This document shows, piece by piece, positions 44,054-52,624 of a stretch of DNA of 64,000 nucleotides; position 1 is the stretch's first letter, and each line of letters opens with the position of its first letter. Below the pieces are notes generated by a model. It made no database searches and was not told where the DNA came from. It saw nothing but the letters and a program-made list of their open reading frames with translations. A program made the position numbers and the translations under genes. The DNA comes from Chimaeribacter arupi (GTDB taxonomy: Bacteria; Pseudomonadota; Gammaproteobacteria; Enterobacterales; Enterobacteriaceae): positions 1 to 64,000 of the forward strand of contig NZ_PJZI01000006.1 in assembly GCF_002858805.1 (NCBI RefSeq). Reading direction: 5' to 3'.

Positions 44054-45358
44054 CTAGAGTTTCCCTAATACGCGGAACCAGGCGTAATCCAGCGGCAGCA
44101 ACACCAGAAAAGTGACCACCGCCAGCGCGAGGCACAGCAGCATACCGGCGCGCACCGGCACCTTGCCCAGCGCCATTGCCACCACGATCGGCGAGGCCTG
44201 ATAGGGCAGCAGCGGCGTGGAGTAGCCCAATACCTGGATCATGATCACCGACAGCAGCGGGAAGCCGGTGGCATCCGCGAACTGTTGCGCCAGTGTGGTG
44301 TAAAGCGCCGGCACGCCGTTGGCGGTCATGATGAAGTTCAGGGCAGAGGTGATGCCGGTCAGCGCCACAAAACTGGTGAACGGGCGCGCCGGGTCCAGCG
44401 GCAGGGCGTGCAGCAGCGCCTGCCCGACGGCAGTGCCGATGCCGGTATGTGTCACGGTCACCGCCAGCCCCAGGATCCCCGCCACATAAATGCAGGTTCG
44501 CAGGTTCACGCCGGAGGCGAACTCCTCGCCGGTTATAAACCCCACCCGCGGCAGCAGCGTCACACAGGCGGCAGCCAGCCCCGTCCAGGCCGGGCCGATG
44601 CCGTGCCAGCCCTCGGTGACCCACATCCCCAGCACCGCCGCCAGCAGCCAGGCCAGCCGCTTCTCTGCCCCACTCATCGGCGCAGGCGCGGCGGTATGGC
44701 GCGGGGGATGCGGCTGCCCCGGAAAGAGGCGGTGAATAAGCAGGATCAGCACCAGCCCCTTCAGGATGCCGAGCACCGGCGTGTGCAGCAGCAGGTAAGA
44801 GAGGTAACCAAAATGCAGGCCGAATGCCCCCTCTGCCGCGCCGCTCATCACCAGATTAGGGACGTTGGCGGGCAGAATGGTGGCGGAAAGCTGGAAGGTG
44901 CCGAACCCCACCGCCAGCGCCAGCCCATACCAGGCGCGGGTGCCCTCCTGAATACCGGCGCGTGCACCCATCGCGGCCACCACCGGCATCAGCAGCGCGA
45001 TGCGCCCCATATTGGACGGCATCACAAAGGCCAGCGCATAGCTCAGCAACACCACCGTCGCCACCATCCGCAGCCAGGAACCCGTCAGCCCCGCTGACAG
45101 TGCGCCCGCCACCCGGTCGGCCAGCCCGGTTTTACGGATCGCCACGCCCAGCACAAAGCCGCTGAACACCAGCCAGAACGCCGAAGAGGCAAAGCCGCCG
45201 AAAATGACCTCCGGCGGCGCGATGTGTGCCGCCATCGCCACAGTAAAAAACAGCAGCGCGGTGAGGAATTCCGGCAGCAGCGAGGTCGCCCACAGCAGCA
45301 GGGTGACGCCCACCACCGCCGAGGGGAGAAACAGAGGGTGTGATAACCAGAGTGACAT
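44054..45358 (-). CDS. DASS/SLC13-type sodium:anion symporter
   Basis: 434 aa with ten or more hydrophobic segments. The DASS-like patterns ATILPANVPNLVMSG and NFIMTANGVPALYTTLA resemble the paired SNT motifs that bind carboxylate substrates. A much longer upstream frame exists but the ATG at 45358 has AGGGACGG before it and begins right at the first membrane segment. It is the second gene of a two-gene operon with an Asp/Glu racemase-like protein, suggesting uptake of a dicarboxylate or related acid. Confidence 0.82.
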   Translation of the reverse strand: MSLWLSHPLFLPSAVVGVTLLLWATSLLPEFLTALLFFTVAMAAHIAPPEVIFGGFASSAFWLVFSGFVLGVAIRKTGLADRVAGALSAGLTGSWLRMVATVVLLSYALAFVMPSNMGRIALLMPVVAAMGARAGIQEGTRAWYGLALAVGFGTFQLSATILPANVPNLVMSGAAEGAFGLHFGYLSYLLLHTPVLGILKGLVLILLIHRLFPGQPHPPRHTAAPAPMSGAEKRLAWLLAAVLGMWVTEGWHGIGPAWTGLAAACVTLLPRVGFITGEEFASGVNLRTCIYVAGILGLAVTVTHTGIGTAVGQALLHALPLDPARPFTSFVALTGITSALNFIMTANGVPALYTTLAQQFADATGFPLLSVIMIQVLGYSTPLLPYQASPIVVAMALGKVPVRAGMLLCLALAVVTFLVLLPLDYAWFRVLGKL

Positions 45359-45396
45359 TTCCGTCCCTTGTCTTTTTTCCGTGGGGTAAGCGGGGG

Positions 45397-46029
45397 TCAG
45401 CAGCCGAAACAGTGTTGCAGGGCCAGGTGGGGGCTGGTCAGGGGGCGGCGCGGCGGCGGGAAATTGCGCACTGCCGGGGTCATTGACACTTGCGCCAACG
45501 CCACATGCTCCGCGCCTTGCCGGTAAGCCTGTTGCGCCGCCTCCGCAATCTGGGACAGATAGCGCGCGTGGTGGCCCGCTTTGAACGCTTCCCAGGCACC
45601 GGCGATCAAGTTCACCTCCGGCTGCTGTTCCGGCGCGAGGCCGGGCGGGCAGAACAGGGCGGTGGTGGACGCCAGCGTTGAAGGGGCGGCGCACAGCACC
45701 ACGGATTTTCCCGGCAGGGCGTGCAGGGCATCTGCCAGCAGTTTATCGGTTCTGAGCACCGGGCAGGGGCCGGCGGGGATATCCTCCACCACCGGCCCCA
45801 GGGTGGAGCAGGTTATCAGGATGGCATCGAAAAAGGGTGTCAGGTTTTGCAGGAAGCCGGCCAGCCTGGCCCGTTGTTCTGCCGTCAGGCCGCCGCTTTT
45901 TTCCGCCTCCTCCAGCCAGTGCGGCACCACAATATGGCTGAGGCGGGTAGCGGGAATGGCAAGCGAATTCGCCGCCTCATCAAACACAGCGATATTGCCG
46001 GCAGCGGTATGTAAACAGGCGACGGTCAT
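45397..46029 (-). CDS. Asp/Glu racemase superfamily protein
   Basis: 210 aa with the first catalytic cysteine in LITCSTLGPV (C74). The second cysteine expected in the C-terminal half is replaced (VALAQVSMTP, Ser in place of Cys). Racemases need both cysteines. Relatives with only one include arylmalonate decarboxylase, although in that enzyme it is the other Cys that remains. It may therefore be a lyase, isomerase or non-racemase. AGGGAGAGCCC precedes the ATG. It is first in an operon with the DASS transporter. Confidence 0.75.
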   Translation of the reverse strand: MTVACLHTAAGNIAVFDEAANSLAIPATRLSHIVVPHWLEEAEKSGGLTAEQRARLAGFLQNLTPFFDAILITCSTLGPVVEDIPAGPCPVLRTDKLLADALHALPGKSVVLCAAPSTLASTTALFCPPGLAPEQQPEVNLIAGAWEAFKAGHHARYLSQIAEAAQQAYRQGAEHVALAQVSMTPAVRNFPPPRRPLTSPHLALQHCFGC

Positions 46030-46117
46030 GGGCTCTCCCTAAAATACGGCATGTTTTATCGGTTAACGACACTATCTATTAGCAGAAAACATCACCGCCC
46101 GCCGGTTTGTTTTACCG

Positions 46118-46549
46118 TTATGTCCGGCAGGTCTCTTTGGCGATCCACTTGCCGCGCAGGGCGTCCCACACCCAGTTCCACGCCAGGGTATAGGGCAGGA
46201 AGAACAGGAAAAAGGCGACTTCAATCAGGAAAGCCTGCCATAACGAAATCGACAGCATATACGCCGCAATCGGCAGGCCGATCAGGATAAACCCGCCCTC
46301 GAACCCCATCGCGTGGCAGGCGCGCAGCAGTAACCGGCGTTTGTTGGCCGGTGGGAAGAAACGGTCAAACAGCGTGTTGTAAATCATATTCCACAGCATC
46401 GCGACCGTGGAGAGCGCAATCGCCAGCGCCCCCATATCAAACAGGGGTTTATCCATCACCCAGGCGGCCAGCGGCGACACCGTAAGAATCGCCGTCACCT
46501 CAAATCCCACCGCGTGTAAAATCCGCTCTTTCAGTGAACGTGACTGCAT
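46118..46549 (-). CDS. PACE family efflux transporter (AceI-like)
   Basis: 143 aa made of two tandem bacterial transmembrane pair domains (about 5-70 and 72-140), four membrane helices in all, as in AceI-type chlorhexidine/diamine exporters. Family signatures are RILHAVGFEV and the second copy LLRACHAMGFEGG. AceI-type proteins export short-chain diamines such as cadaverine and putrescine as well as chlorhexidine. Given ddc/dat on the same molecule, 1,3-diaminopropane is worth testing. AAGGAGAG precedes the ATG. Divergent from a LysR gene, as in aceI/aceR. Confidence 0.9.
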   Translation of the reverse strand: MQSRSLKERILHAVGFEVTAILTVSPLAAWVMDKPLFDMGALAIALSTVAMLWNMIYNTLFDRFFPPANKRRLLLRACHAMGFEGGFILIGLPIAAYMLSISLWQAFLIEVAFFLFFLPYTLAWNWVWDALRGKWIAKETCRT

Positions 46550-46639
46550 AGCCTCTCCTTACACTCATCAGGGGGGCTATATTCATCGTTTTTTATGCAA
46601 GAATAAAATGAGTTCCCATCGAAAAAAGCGATAGATGAT

Positions 46640-47527
46640 ATGCGGTATTCACCGGAAGCGTTAAGCGCATTTGTACAAGCTGCTGAAAGCGGCTCATTTT
46701 CCGCAGCGGCGCGGGCGTTGGGGAAAAGCCAGTCCACCATCAGCACCGCGATTGCCAATCTGGAGATCGATCTTGGCGTGCTGCTGTTTGACCGCTCAGG
46801 CCGGAAACCGCAGCTCACCGAGTCGGGGCAGCGCGTGCTGGCGCAGGCGCAGGAGATCCTTCAGGCGGCGCAGCGGCTGGATGAGCTGGCGCTGCGGCTC
46901 GGCGGCCAGGTGGAGCCGAGGCTGAGCATGGCGATCTCGGATTTCTGGCAGGCCGATCACCATGAGCTGCTGCTGCGCCGTTTTTCCGAACGTTACCCGG
47001 ACATCGAGTTTGAATGCATGATTGCCGAAGATGAAGATGTGCTGGCGCTGCTGCAACAGGGCAGGGCACACCTCGGGGTGATCCGCAGCCAGGCGCAGCT
47101 TCCCGGTGATATCGCGACGGCCAGGTTGCAGATAAAGCCGGAAATCGCTGTCTGGCTGCATCAGTCGCACCCGCTGGCACACCAGCCGCAGGTGGAGATG
47201 GAACAGCTGAAAACGGTACGCCAGTTGCGCCTGAACACCTGGCTGCATAACTGCCGCCAGGAGACCACCGGGCGCGTCTGGTCTGCGCCCTCCTACCTGT
47301 TATTGCTGGAGATGGCTGAACAGGGGTTTGGCTGGGCGGTTTTACCGCGCTGGCTGGTGGAGCAGTTTGGCCATAACGTCTTAAAGGCATTGCCGATGCC
47401 CGGCTGGCCGCAACAGATCACGGTGGATGCCGTCTGGAGCCGCGTGACCCCGCCCGGCCCGGCAGGCCAGTGGATGCGTGATCAGCTCTGCGCGCAGCGC
47501 GCAGAAGAGGCCGGGCAGGGCAACTGA
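46640..47527 (+). CDS. LysR family regulator (AceR-like position)
   Basis: 295 aa with a winged helix-turn-helix (YSPEALSAFVQAAESGSFSA) and a LysR effector domain. It is divergent from the PACE exporter with 90 bases between the starts, the same arrangement as aceR/aceI, so activation of that exporter by an amine or biocide is likely. Confidence 0.9.
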   Translation: MRYSPEALSAFVQAAESGSFSAAARALGKSQSTISTAIANLEIDLGVLLFDRSGRKPQLTESGQRVLAQAQEILQAAQRLDELALRLGGQVEPRLSMAISDFWQADHHELLLRRFSERYPDIEFECMIAEDEDVLALLQQGRAHLGVIRSQAQLPGDIATARLQIKPEIAVWLHQSHPLAHQPQVEMEQLKTVRQLRLNTWLHNCRQETTGRVWSAPSYLLLLEMAEQGFGWAVLPRWLVEQFGHNVLKALPMPGWPQQITVDAVWSRVTPPGPAGQWMRDQLCAQRAEEAGQGN

Positions 47528-47722
47528 GGCGGGTGCTTCAATCACTCAGGCGATTGCCATGCCGTCACGCGGATGCCGCCGCCGTGGCAGCGAGGCAGTT
47601 AAGGGCGGTGGCCTGTGCCTTACTGCCTGTTATCTCAAGGGGGAAAAGGTTTTTTGCGGAGGTGGTATGCGAACGGCCGGGTTGTGCCGGGCGCGGATGT
47701 TGCTGACCTGGCTGCACATAAA

Positions 47723-47755
47723 CATACAGATATCGGTTCTCCTGATATCTGTATG
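47723..47755. terminator. Bidirectional terminator with perfect 12-base arms
   Basis: CATACAGATATC / GATATCTGTATG around a nine-base loop, followed by GTTTTTATT on the plus strand and TTTATG on the minus strand. It separates the convergent LysR and RidA genes. It is also a long enough palindrome to be a protein-binding site, but the convergent position favours termination. Confidence 0.75.
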
Positions 47756-47775
47756 CGATGTTTTTATTCATAATG

Positions 47776-48165
47776 TTAAGGGATCCGGGCGATGACCTTT
47801 ATCTCAAAATCAAAGCCCGCCAGCCAGTTAATACCCACGGCTGTCCAGTTCGGATACGGCGGCGTGGGGAAAACGGTTTGTTTCACCTGCATAACGGTGG
47901 GGAATTGATTCTCCGGATCGGTATGAAAGGTTGTCACATCGATAAGATCGTCAAACGTACACCCTGCAGCGGCAAGCGTGGCCTTGAGATTATCAAAGGC
48001 ACGCTCTACCTGCGTTGCAAAGACGGGCTCAGGTGTACCGTCCTCCCGGCTACCCACCTGTCCGGAAACAAACAGTAAATCGCCTGAGCGGATCGCGGCA
48101 GAATAACCATGCTTCTCATAGAGAGCATGGCGATTTGCAGGGAAAACGGGTTGCGGCTGGTTCAT
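47776..48165 (-). CDS. RidA/YjgH family protein
   Basis: 129 aa of the RidA superfamily (SGDLLFVSGQVGS, AFDNLKATLAAAGCTFDDLI, then an IKVIARIP end). It belongs to a subfamily distant from the RidA at 38.2 kb; the conserved Arg needed for imine hydrolysis is not obvious, so it may act on another substrate. AAAGGAGACGTT precedes the ATG. It is divergent from a TetR gene and shares a 140-base region with two palindromic operators. Confidence 0.85.
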   Translation of the reverse strand: MNQPQPVFPANRHALYEKHGYSAAIRSGDLLFVSGQVGSREDGTPEPVFATQVERAFDNLKATLAAAGCTFDDLIDVTTFHTDPENQFPTVMQVKQTVFPTPPYPNWTAVGINWLAGFDFEIKVIARIP

Positions 48166-48222
48166 AACGTCTCCTTTTTGCGGTTGTGCGACAGCGGATG
48201 CGCGGCATAAACAAATGAATTA

Positions 48223-48268
48223 ATATACGCGGCGTATGTAAACTTAATCACACATACGCGGCGTATGT
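48223..48268. promoter_or_regulatory. Twin palindromic operators of the TetR regulator
   Basis: ACATACGCGGCGTATGT (48252-48268) is a perfect 17-base palindrome. A second copy, 48223-48239, differs at one base. Centres are 29 bases apart, in the ridA-like/tetR intergenic region. This is the usual TetR arrangement for repressing both divergent promoters. Confidence 0.85.
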
Positions 48269-48305
48269 CAAACTACTTACGCTGCGTCTGCTGCAAGGAG
48301 ACCGC

Positions 48306-48908
48306 ATGGCTGCCAAACGCCGCGCCGAAACGATGGAAGAAACCCGCACCAAGTTGATTGCGGCCGCACGAAAAGCCTTTGCCGAAAAAGGGTTTGCAGC
48401 CGCATCAATGGATGATTTGACCGCCAGTGTCGGGCTGACCCGTGGGGCCCTGTACCATAATTTTGGGGATAAAAAAGGGTTGCTTGCTGCGGTGGTTACG
48501 CAGATAGATTCTGAAATGGCGCAAAGCGCTAAACGTGCAGCGGCACATTCCGGTGATGACCAGCAAAAGCTGCTGGCTGAAGGGATAGCCTATATCAAGA
48601 TGGCCCTGGATGAAGAAGTCCGGCGCATCGTGCTGCTTGATGGCCCGGCTTTTCTGGGGGACCCGACAAAATGGCCGAGCCAGAATAACTGCCTCGACGC
48701 CACTCGCGAAAGCATTTCAGATCTGATTGAACGCGGCTTAATCAAACCGGTAGATGTCGATGCCACCGCCTGGCTGTTAAATGGTGCTGCACTGAATGCC
48801 GCCCAGTGGGTGGCCGCCAGCGCAGATCCGCAGCAGGCATTACCTAAAGCGATTCAGGTTTTTACCCTGTTGGTGAATGGCCTGCTGGAGGGTGCCACAC
48901 GGCCATAA
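48306..48908 (+). CDS. TetR family transcriptional repressor
   Basis: 200 aa with a TetR N-terminal helix-turn-helix (TRTKLIAAARKAFAEKGFAA then LTRGALYHNFGDKKGLL) and an all-helical ligand domain of the TetR_C class. GCAAGGAGACC precedes the ATG. It very likely binds the two palindromes at 48223-48268 and represses itself and the divergent RidA-like gene until a ligand appears. Confidence 0.92.
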   Translation: MAAKRRAETMEETRTKLIAAARKAFAEKGFAAASMDDLTASVGLTRGALYHNFGDKKGLLAAVVTQIDSEMAQSAKRAAAHSGDDQQKLLAEGIAYIKMALDEEVRRIVLLDGPAFLGDPTKWPSQNNCLDATRESISDLIERGLIKPVDVDATAWLLNGAALNAAQWVAASADPQQALPKAIQVFTLLVNGLLEGATRP

Positions 48909-49012
48909 CATCCCATGCGCACCCTGAATGGTCGTTAATAAGCATACCGAGGGTTGATGAAATTAAGCCGGACATGTCATGGGCTTACGTGTCATTGGCC
49001 CTGTTTCTCCCG

Positions 49013-49537
49013 TTATGAGCAAAACAGATGCTCAACCTCCAGCCAGCTGCCTACCCGCCGAAAACCGCTGACCTGCCGGTTATGAGGGGCAGAAAATAAG
49101 ATCCCTTCCCCTCTGAAATGCTCAAAATGGCGCGCATTATCATCAATCAGATAATCTGCGTTCAGGATGCTTTTATTACCACAGAAGACGATATTCATCG
49201 GGCTGATAAAGGAGAAATGTTTGGCCAGCCACTGGAATTTGGCATTAAACGACAGCGGAAATTCCATCGCCGCGGTGGTGATAAACACCTCATAGGTTTC
49301 GGTCAGTTTTTTGATGACCTCCTGGCTGTGCGGTATGACATCCAGATCGGCAAAAAAGCCCGCTTCGCCGATCATCTCTTCAACCTGCTCTCTGAGTTCC
49401 GGATGGAGTTGCTGGATGGTTAACCCCTCCAGGTCAGCCAGGCTGATTTGCAGAGCAAACCGGCTATTAAAGCTCGGGATTATCTTGCTGTTAAAGTCAG
49501 CAATCACCTCATCCATATCAATCGCAATTCTCTTCAT
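49013..49537 (-). CDS. 5'(3')-deoxyribonucleotidase-like phosphatase
   Basis: 174 aa of the HAD-superfamily NT5C type. The catalytic motif I DMDEVIAD (D7, D9) is at the N-terminus, motif II is the FITTAAME segment, and YLIDDNARHFEHF supplies the metal-binding acidic pair. These cytoplasmic enzymes dephosphorylate (deoxy)nucleoside monophosphates and may limit nucleotide pools. Monocistronic and convergent with tetR. Confidence 0.85.
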   Translation of the reverse strand: MKRIAIDMDEVIADFNSKIIPSFNSRFALQISLADLEGLTIQQLHPELREQVEEMIGEAGFFADLDVIPHSQEVIKKLTETYEVFITTAAMEFPLSFNAKFQWLAKHFSFISPMNIVFCGNKSILNADYLIDDNARHFEHFRGEGILFSAPHNRQVSGFRRVGSWLEVEHLFCS

Positions 49538-49618
49538 TGGATATCCTCTGTTTTCAGACCCGCAACGAGAAAAATAGGGTGGCAGACATCACGCATTGGA
49601 TGCTTATCAGGCATTCCT

Positions 49619-49945
49619 TTACTGCTGTTCTCCCGCCTGGACGCGGAAGCGGTTAGCGTTTCCCCATTCGCAAAGAGGTTGTAACGCCTGCGCCAGTGTA
49701 CGTCCAAACTCAGTAATGCTGTATTCAACCCTGGGCGGCACCTCCTGGAAATCGTGTCTTATCAGAATGCCATCTTCAGTGAGCGCTTTAAGTTGCTGAA
49801 TCAACACTTTTTCACTGATGCCTGCCGTCAGGCGCTTGAGTTCGCCAAAGCGGCGCGGACTAAACTGTAAATGGAACAACAGCAGAGGTTTCCATTTCCC
49901 GCCAATATAATGCAACGCCACATCAAGGCCGCAGACCGGCTCCAT
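49619..49945 (-). CDS. HxlR family transcriptional regulator
   Basis: 108 aa, complete for the HxlR (MarR-like winged helix) family: ALHYIGGKWKPLLLFHL, FGELKRLTAGISEKVLIQQL (recognition region) and EYSITEFGRTL (wing). Such regulators often sense electrophiles or aldehydes. It is divergent from an SDR gene 93 bases away, with a palindrome between them. Confidence 0.9.
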   Translation of the reverse strand: MEPVCGLDVALHYIGGKWKPLLLFHLQFSPRRFGELKRLTAGISEKVLIQQLKALTEDGILIRHDFQEVPPRVEYSITEFGRTLAQALQPLCEWGNANRFRVQAGEQQ

Positions 49946-49962
49946 AACTTTTCCTTCATACT

Positions 49963-49974
49963 TACCTTTTGGTA
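49963..49974. promoter_or_regulatory. Putative HxlR operator
   Basis: TACC-TTTT-GGTA inverted repeat within CTTACCTTTTGGTAGGTAC, in the middle of the divergent hxlR/SDR intergenic region. Confidence 0.6.
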
Positions 49975-50038
49975 GGTACTATTATATATGAAAGTATAGC
50001 GTTACTCTCTTCTTCTACTTCGCAACCGGGATAAAAAC

Positions 50039-50788
50039 ATGGGCAAGCTGGAAGGAAAAGTCGTGGTCATCACTGGCGCTAACAGCGGTATTGGACTGGC
50101 ATCGGCAAAGCGTTTTGCCGCGGAGGGCGCGCAACTCTTTATGACGGGGCGCCGTGCAGGCGAACTTGAAAAAGCGGTTTTTGAAGTAGGTCATAATGCG
50201 GTCGGGATACCCAGTGATATCTCGAAAATGCAGGATGTGGAGGCGTTGTTTCAGGAAGTCCAGCGGCAGGCCGGGCATATTGACGTACTCTTCGCCAACG
50301 CCGGCGGCGGAGAGTTCGCCCCTTTGGCAGATATTACCGAAGCGCATTACTACCGAATCTTTGACACTAATGTTAAAGGCACGCTTTTTACCGTACAGAA
50401 AGCGCTACCTCTACTGAAAGAGGGGGCTTCTGTCATACTGACCGGTTCCACCAGCGCCACGACCGGTGTGCCGGCATTTAGCGTCTACAGCGCCAGCAAA
50501 GCTGCCGTGCGTAATTTTGCCCGGGCGTGGATCCTGGAACTGGCGCCGAGAAAGATTCGGGTCAATATCCTGGTGCCGGGCGCAACCTCAACACCGGGCT
50601 GGCATGGCCTTTCGCCTGACGAGACATTAAACAGTGAAATGCTCCGCGCGGTTGAATCCACAACGCCTCTGGGCCGGCTGGCTGAACCCGCGGAGGTGGC
50701 TGCCGCGGCACTGTTCCTGGCATCGGATGACAGCAGTTTCGTTAATGGAAGCGAAGTGTTTGTTGACGGCGGCTCAGCGCAAATCTAG
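50039..50788 (+). CDS. Short-chain dehydrogenase/reductase (SDR)
   Basis: 249 aa classical SDR: cofactor motif TGANSGIG (~13-20), NAG (ANAGGG), catalytic Ser in TGSTSA and YSASK (Tyr, Lys). The residue pattern after the second strand (TGRR) points to NADP(H). Divergent HxlR regulation suggests a role in aldehyde, ketone or quinone detoxification. The specific substrate is unknown. Confidence 0.9.
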   Translation: MGKLEGKVVVITGANSGIGLASAKRFAAEGAQLFMTGRRAGELEKAVFEVGHNAVGIPSDISKMQDVEALFQEVQRQAGHIDVLFANAGGGEFAPLADITEAHYYRIFDTNVKGTLFTVQKALPLLKEGASVILTGSTSATTGVPAFSVYSASKAAVRNFARAWILELAPRKIRVNILVPGATSTPGWHGLSPDETLNSEMLRAVESTTPLGRLAEPAEVAAAALFLASDDSSFVNGSEVFVDGGSAQI

Positions 50789-50900
50789 CGATTACCTGCA
50801 CTCCCTCGGCTTTTCAGAGGCCCGGTTTCGCCGGGCTTCTGTCTCTGAAGAAGAGCCGGCCCTCTCTGATAACCCGCTTCTGACACCGCTTCCTGGCGTA

Positions 50901-50970
50901 ATGTCCTCTCCCTGCTCAACGCGGACAGGGCCACGCGCCCGGCAGCCTGGTGCCGGAAGCGGACGTGGTT
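50901..50970. repeat. TGTCCGCT-family inverted repeat, copy a
   Basis: ATGTCCTCTCCCTGCTCAAC, GCGGACAGGG and, after a spacer, GTGCCGGAAGCGGACGTGG. It lies between the convergent SDR and tandem-NTF2 genes. Degenerate relative of the copies at 52.2, 53.4, 55.5, 56.6, 57.5 and 61.2 kb. Confidence 0.6.
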
Positions 50971-51008
50971 GAATTCACTGTCCGGATACGGGCCTCAAGA
51001 CATTAATA

Positions 51009-51929
51009 TTATCCGTTCACCTCAGTGGTTCTGACGTTCTTCTCACCCCAGTAGGCTTTTGTCTCCACAATCTCTCCCGCCTCATTGAATTTCATTACGT
51101 CGATAACGTCGATAATGACGTTTTGCCCTCCCAGTTCTGTATGAATGGAGAACGCCATCGCAGCAGATTTCCCCTGCGTTGCCCGTACAGGTGCATTGAG
51201 CTCTACCCTGGAAGCCATCCCGTTTTTTACAAAAGACGCCAGGTTTTCTAACCCTGTAATCGGTGCTGTGCCTACCGGATCCTCACCACTGAAATCCTGC
51301 GCAAACAAACCCAGAAAGGCATCGACATCTTTATTATTGATATGATCGAGATAGGAATGCAGCACACCTCGCATATGAGCTTCCGTAGGTGGTCGTAATG
51401 TATTGACATCAGGCATATATTTCGGAAGAAACGTCTCTTTTTCACCCTTAATAATTTGTATGTCATCCACACCCCAGTGAGCGTTTAGCGCCACAATTTT
51501 ACCGTCTGCATTAAAGCGCATTACGTCTACCACCTGGATAAGCACTTCGTGGTCGCCAAAATCCATGTTAATTGTGAAAGCCATGGCCGCTGACCCACCG
51601 GGAGATGTGCGAATCGGAGCAGATAATTCCGCTTTTCGCATTGCAGACAGCCCCTCCCTGACGAAGGTTTCAATATGACGTTTCCCGGAGACAGGATTTG
51701 CGCCCACCGGATCAATAATCACTGCGTCTTCCGCGTACATATCCAGGATTTTCTGAGGGTTCTTCTGGTTTAAGGCGTCAATATATTGAGTCAGAACCTC
51801 GTGCATATAGGCTTCAGTTGGAGAACAGGGGACCGACTCGCCTTTCATATATGCCTGAAGCACAACCTGCAAATCGGGTTGTGAATGCCCGCTATCTTTA
51901 TTCATCACGCTATCCTCGCTAATTTTCAT
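51009..51929 (-). CDS. Tandem NTF2/SnoaL-like protein
   Basis: 306 aa from the ATG at 51929 (GGAAGGTGG upstream). Two homologous NTF2-like domains follow one another, about residues 35-155 and 172-290. Both contain PTEAxM...Y(I/L)D, DPVG, ...APxR...AAMAF and DVM(R/K)FN blocks that can be laid over each other. Most SnoaL or ketosteroid-isomerase-like proteins have one domain and dimerise; here a dimer-like unit is encoded in one chain. No signal peptide. Function unknown; polyketide-cyclase or steroid-isomerase-like chemistry is only a family-level guess. Confidence 0.75.
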   Translation of the reverse strand: MKISEDSVMNKDSGHSQPDLQVVLQAYMKGESVPCSPTEAYMHEVLTQYIDALNQKNPQKILDMYAEDAVIIDPVGANPVSGKRHIETFVREGLSAMRKAELSAPIRTSPGGSAAMAFTINMDFGDHEVLIQVVDVMRFNADGKIVALNAHWGVDDIQIIKGEKETFLPKYMPDVNTLRPPTEAHMRGVLHSYLDHINNKDVDAFLGLFAQDFSGEDPVGTAPITGLENLASFVKNGMASRVELNAPVRATQGKSAAMAFSIHTELGGQNVIIDVIDVMKFNEAGEIVETKAYWGEKNVRTTEVNG

Positions 51930-52220
51930 AGAGCCACCTTCCCGCTTTCGGTAGAACATGTCGGCACCATCAGCAATGAAAGATCACTATGTGGCCTCGT
52001 ACTGTGCCACTGTCTCCTCAATACCGTTTATATCGTCATTACGAACAGTTGCTCACATTATGCACGGTTAACATGCCCCACCTATTTACCGGCGGTAGCC
52101 GTAAATGAGCCGTTTCAGAATATACCTTTATCAAAAAGAGGAATAAATCGGCAAAAATAAGAAGATACTTCCCATATTTGGAAGGTTAAAGGGGGTTAAG
52201 CGCTGCCAGGCTGAAGCGGA

Positions 52221-52290
52221 AATGTCCGCTCCTCGCTCATAACGACCATAGGTTTATGCGGCGGTCTGTTTTGTGTCAGAAGCGGACGTT
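52221..52290. repeat. TGTCCGCT-family inverted repeat, copy b
   Basis: ATGTCCGCTCCTCGCTCAT, AACGACCAT, then TGTGTCAGAAGCGGACGTT. The outer arms TGTCCGCT and AGCGGACGTT can pair. It lies between the tandem-NTF2 gene and the oxidoreductase relic. Confidence 0.7.
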
Positions 52291-52326
52291 GGCTGAATTG
52301 AAAAAAATCGTGATGTGTTTTCATTA

Positions 52327-52620
52327 ACGCAGATCGCCAAGGCCTTGGGTGCATCGGTGGCCGCAGAGGCGATGGACGCAGTGCAAACGATCGGTGCGGA
52401 TGCCGTCCTTGGCTATAAGCAGCCGGTTCCAAAGACGCTGGACAGGCAGTACGCACGGCAGCCTGACAGTCGCGGATTGCGGCAGGCTCGTTAAGTCGGG
52501 CGGCGTCATTCTCGACATCACCCGTCGCCATCAACGCTGTTCCGCATATCCTTTCCCCCGGCCGAAAATTTGTGATGGCAAAGCAGCACATCGCGACGTT
52601 ACATCCCTTGCAGACTGCGT
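52327..52620 (+). pseudogene. Relic of a zinc-type alcohol dehydrogenase/quinone reductase
   Basis: One frame reads QIAKALGASVAAEAMDAV...GADAVLGYKQP, the nucleotide-binding stretch of medium-chain dehydrogenases. After about 120 bases the homology moves to another frame (VADCGRLVKSGGVILDI). The start, most of the catalytic domain and the end are missing. The fragment lies between repeat copy b and the DUF4126 gene and shows past gene loss here. Confidence 0.65.
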
Positions 52621-52624
52621 GCGT

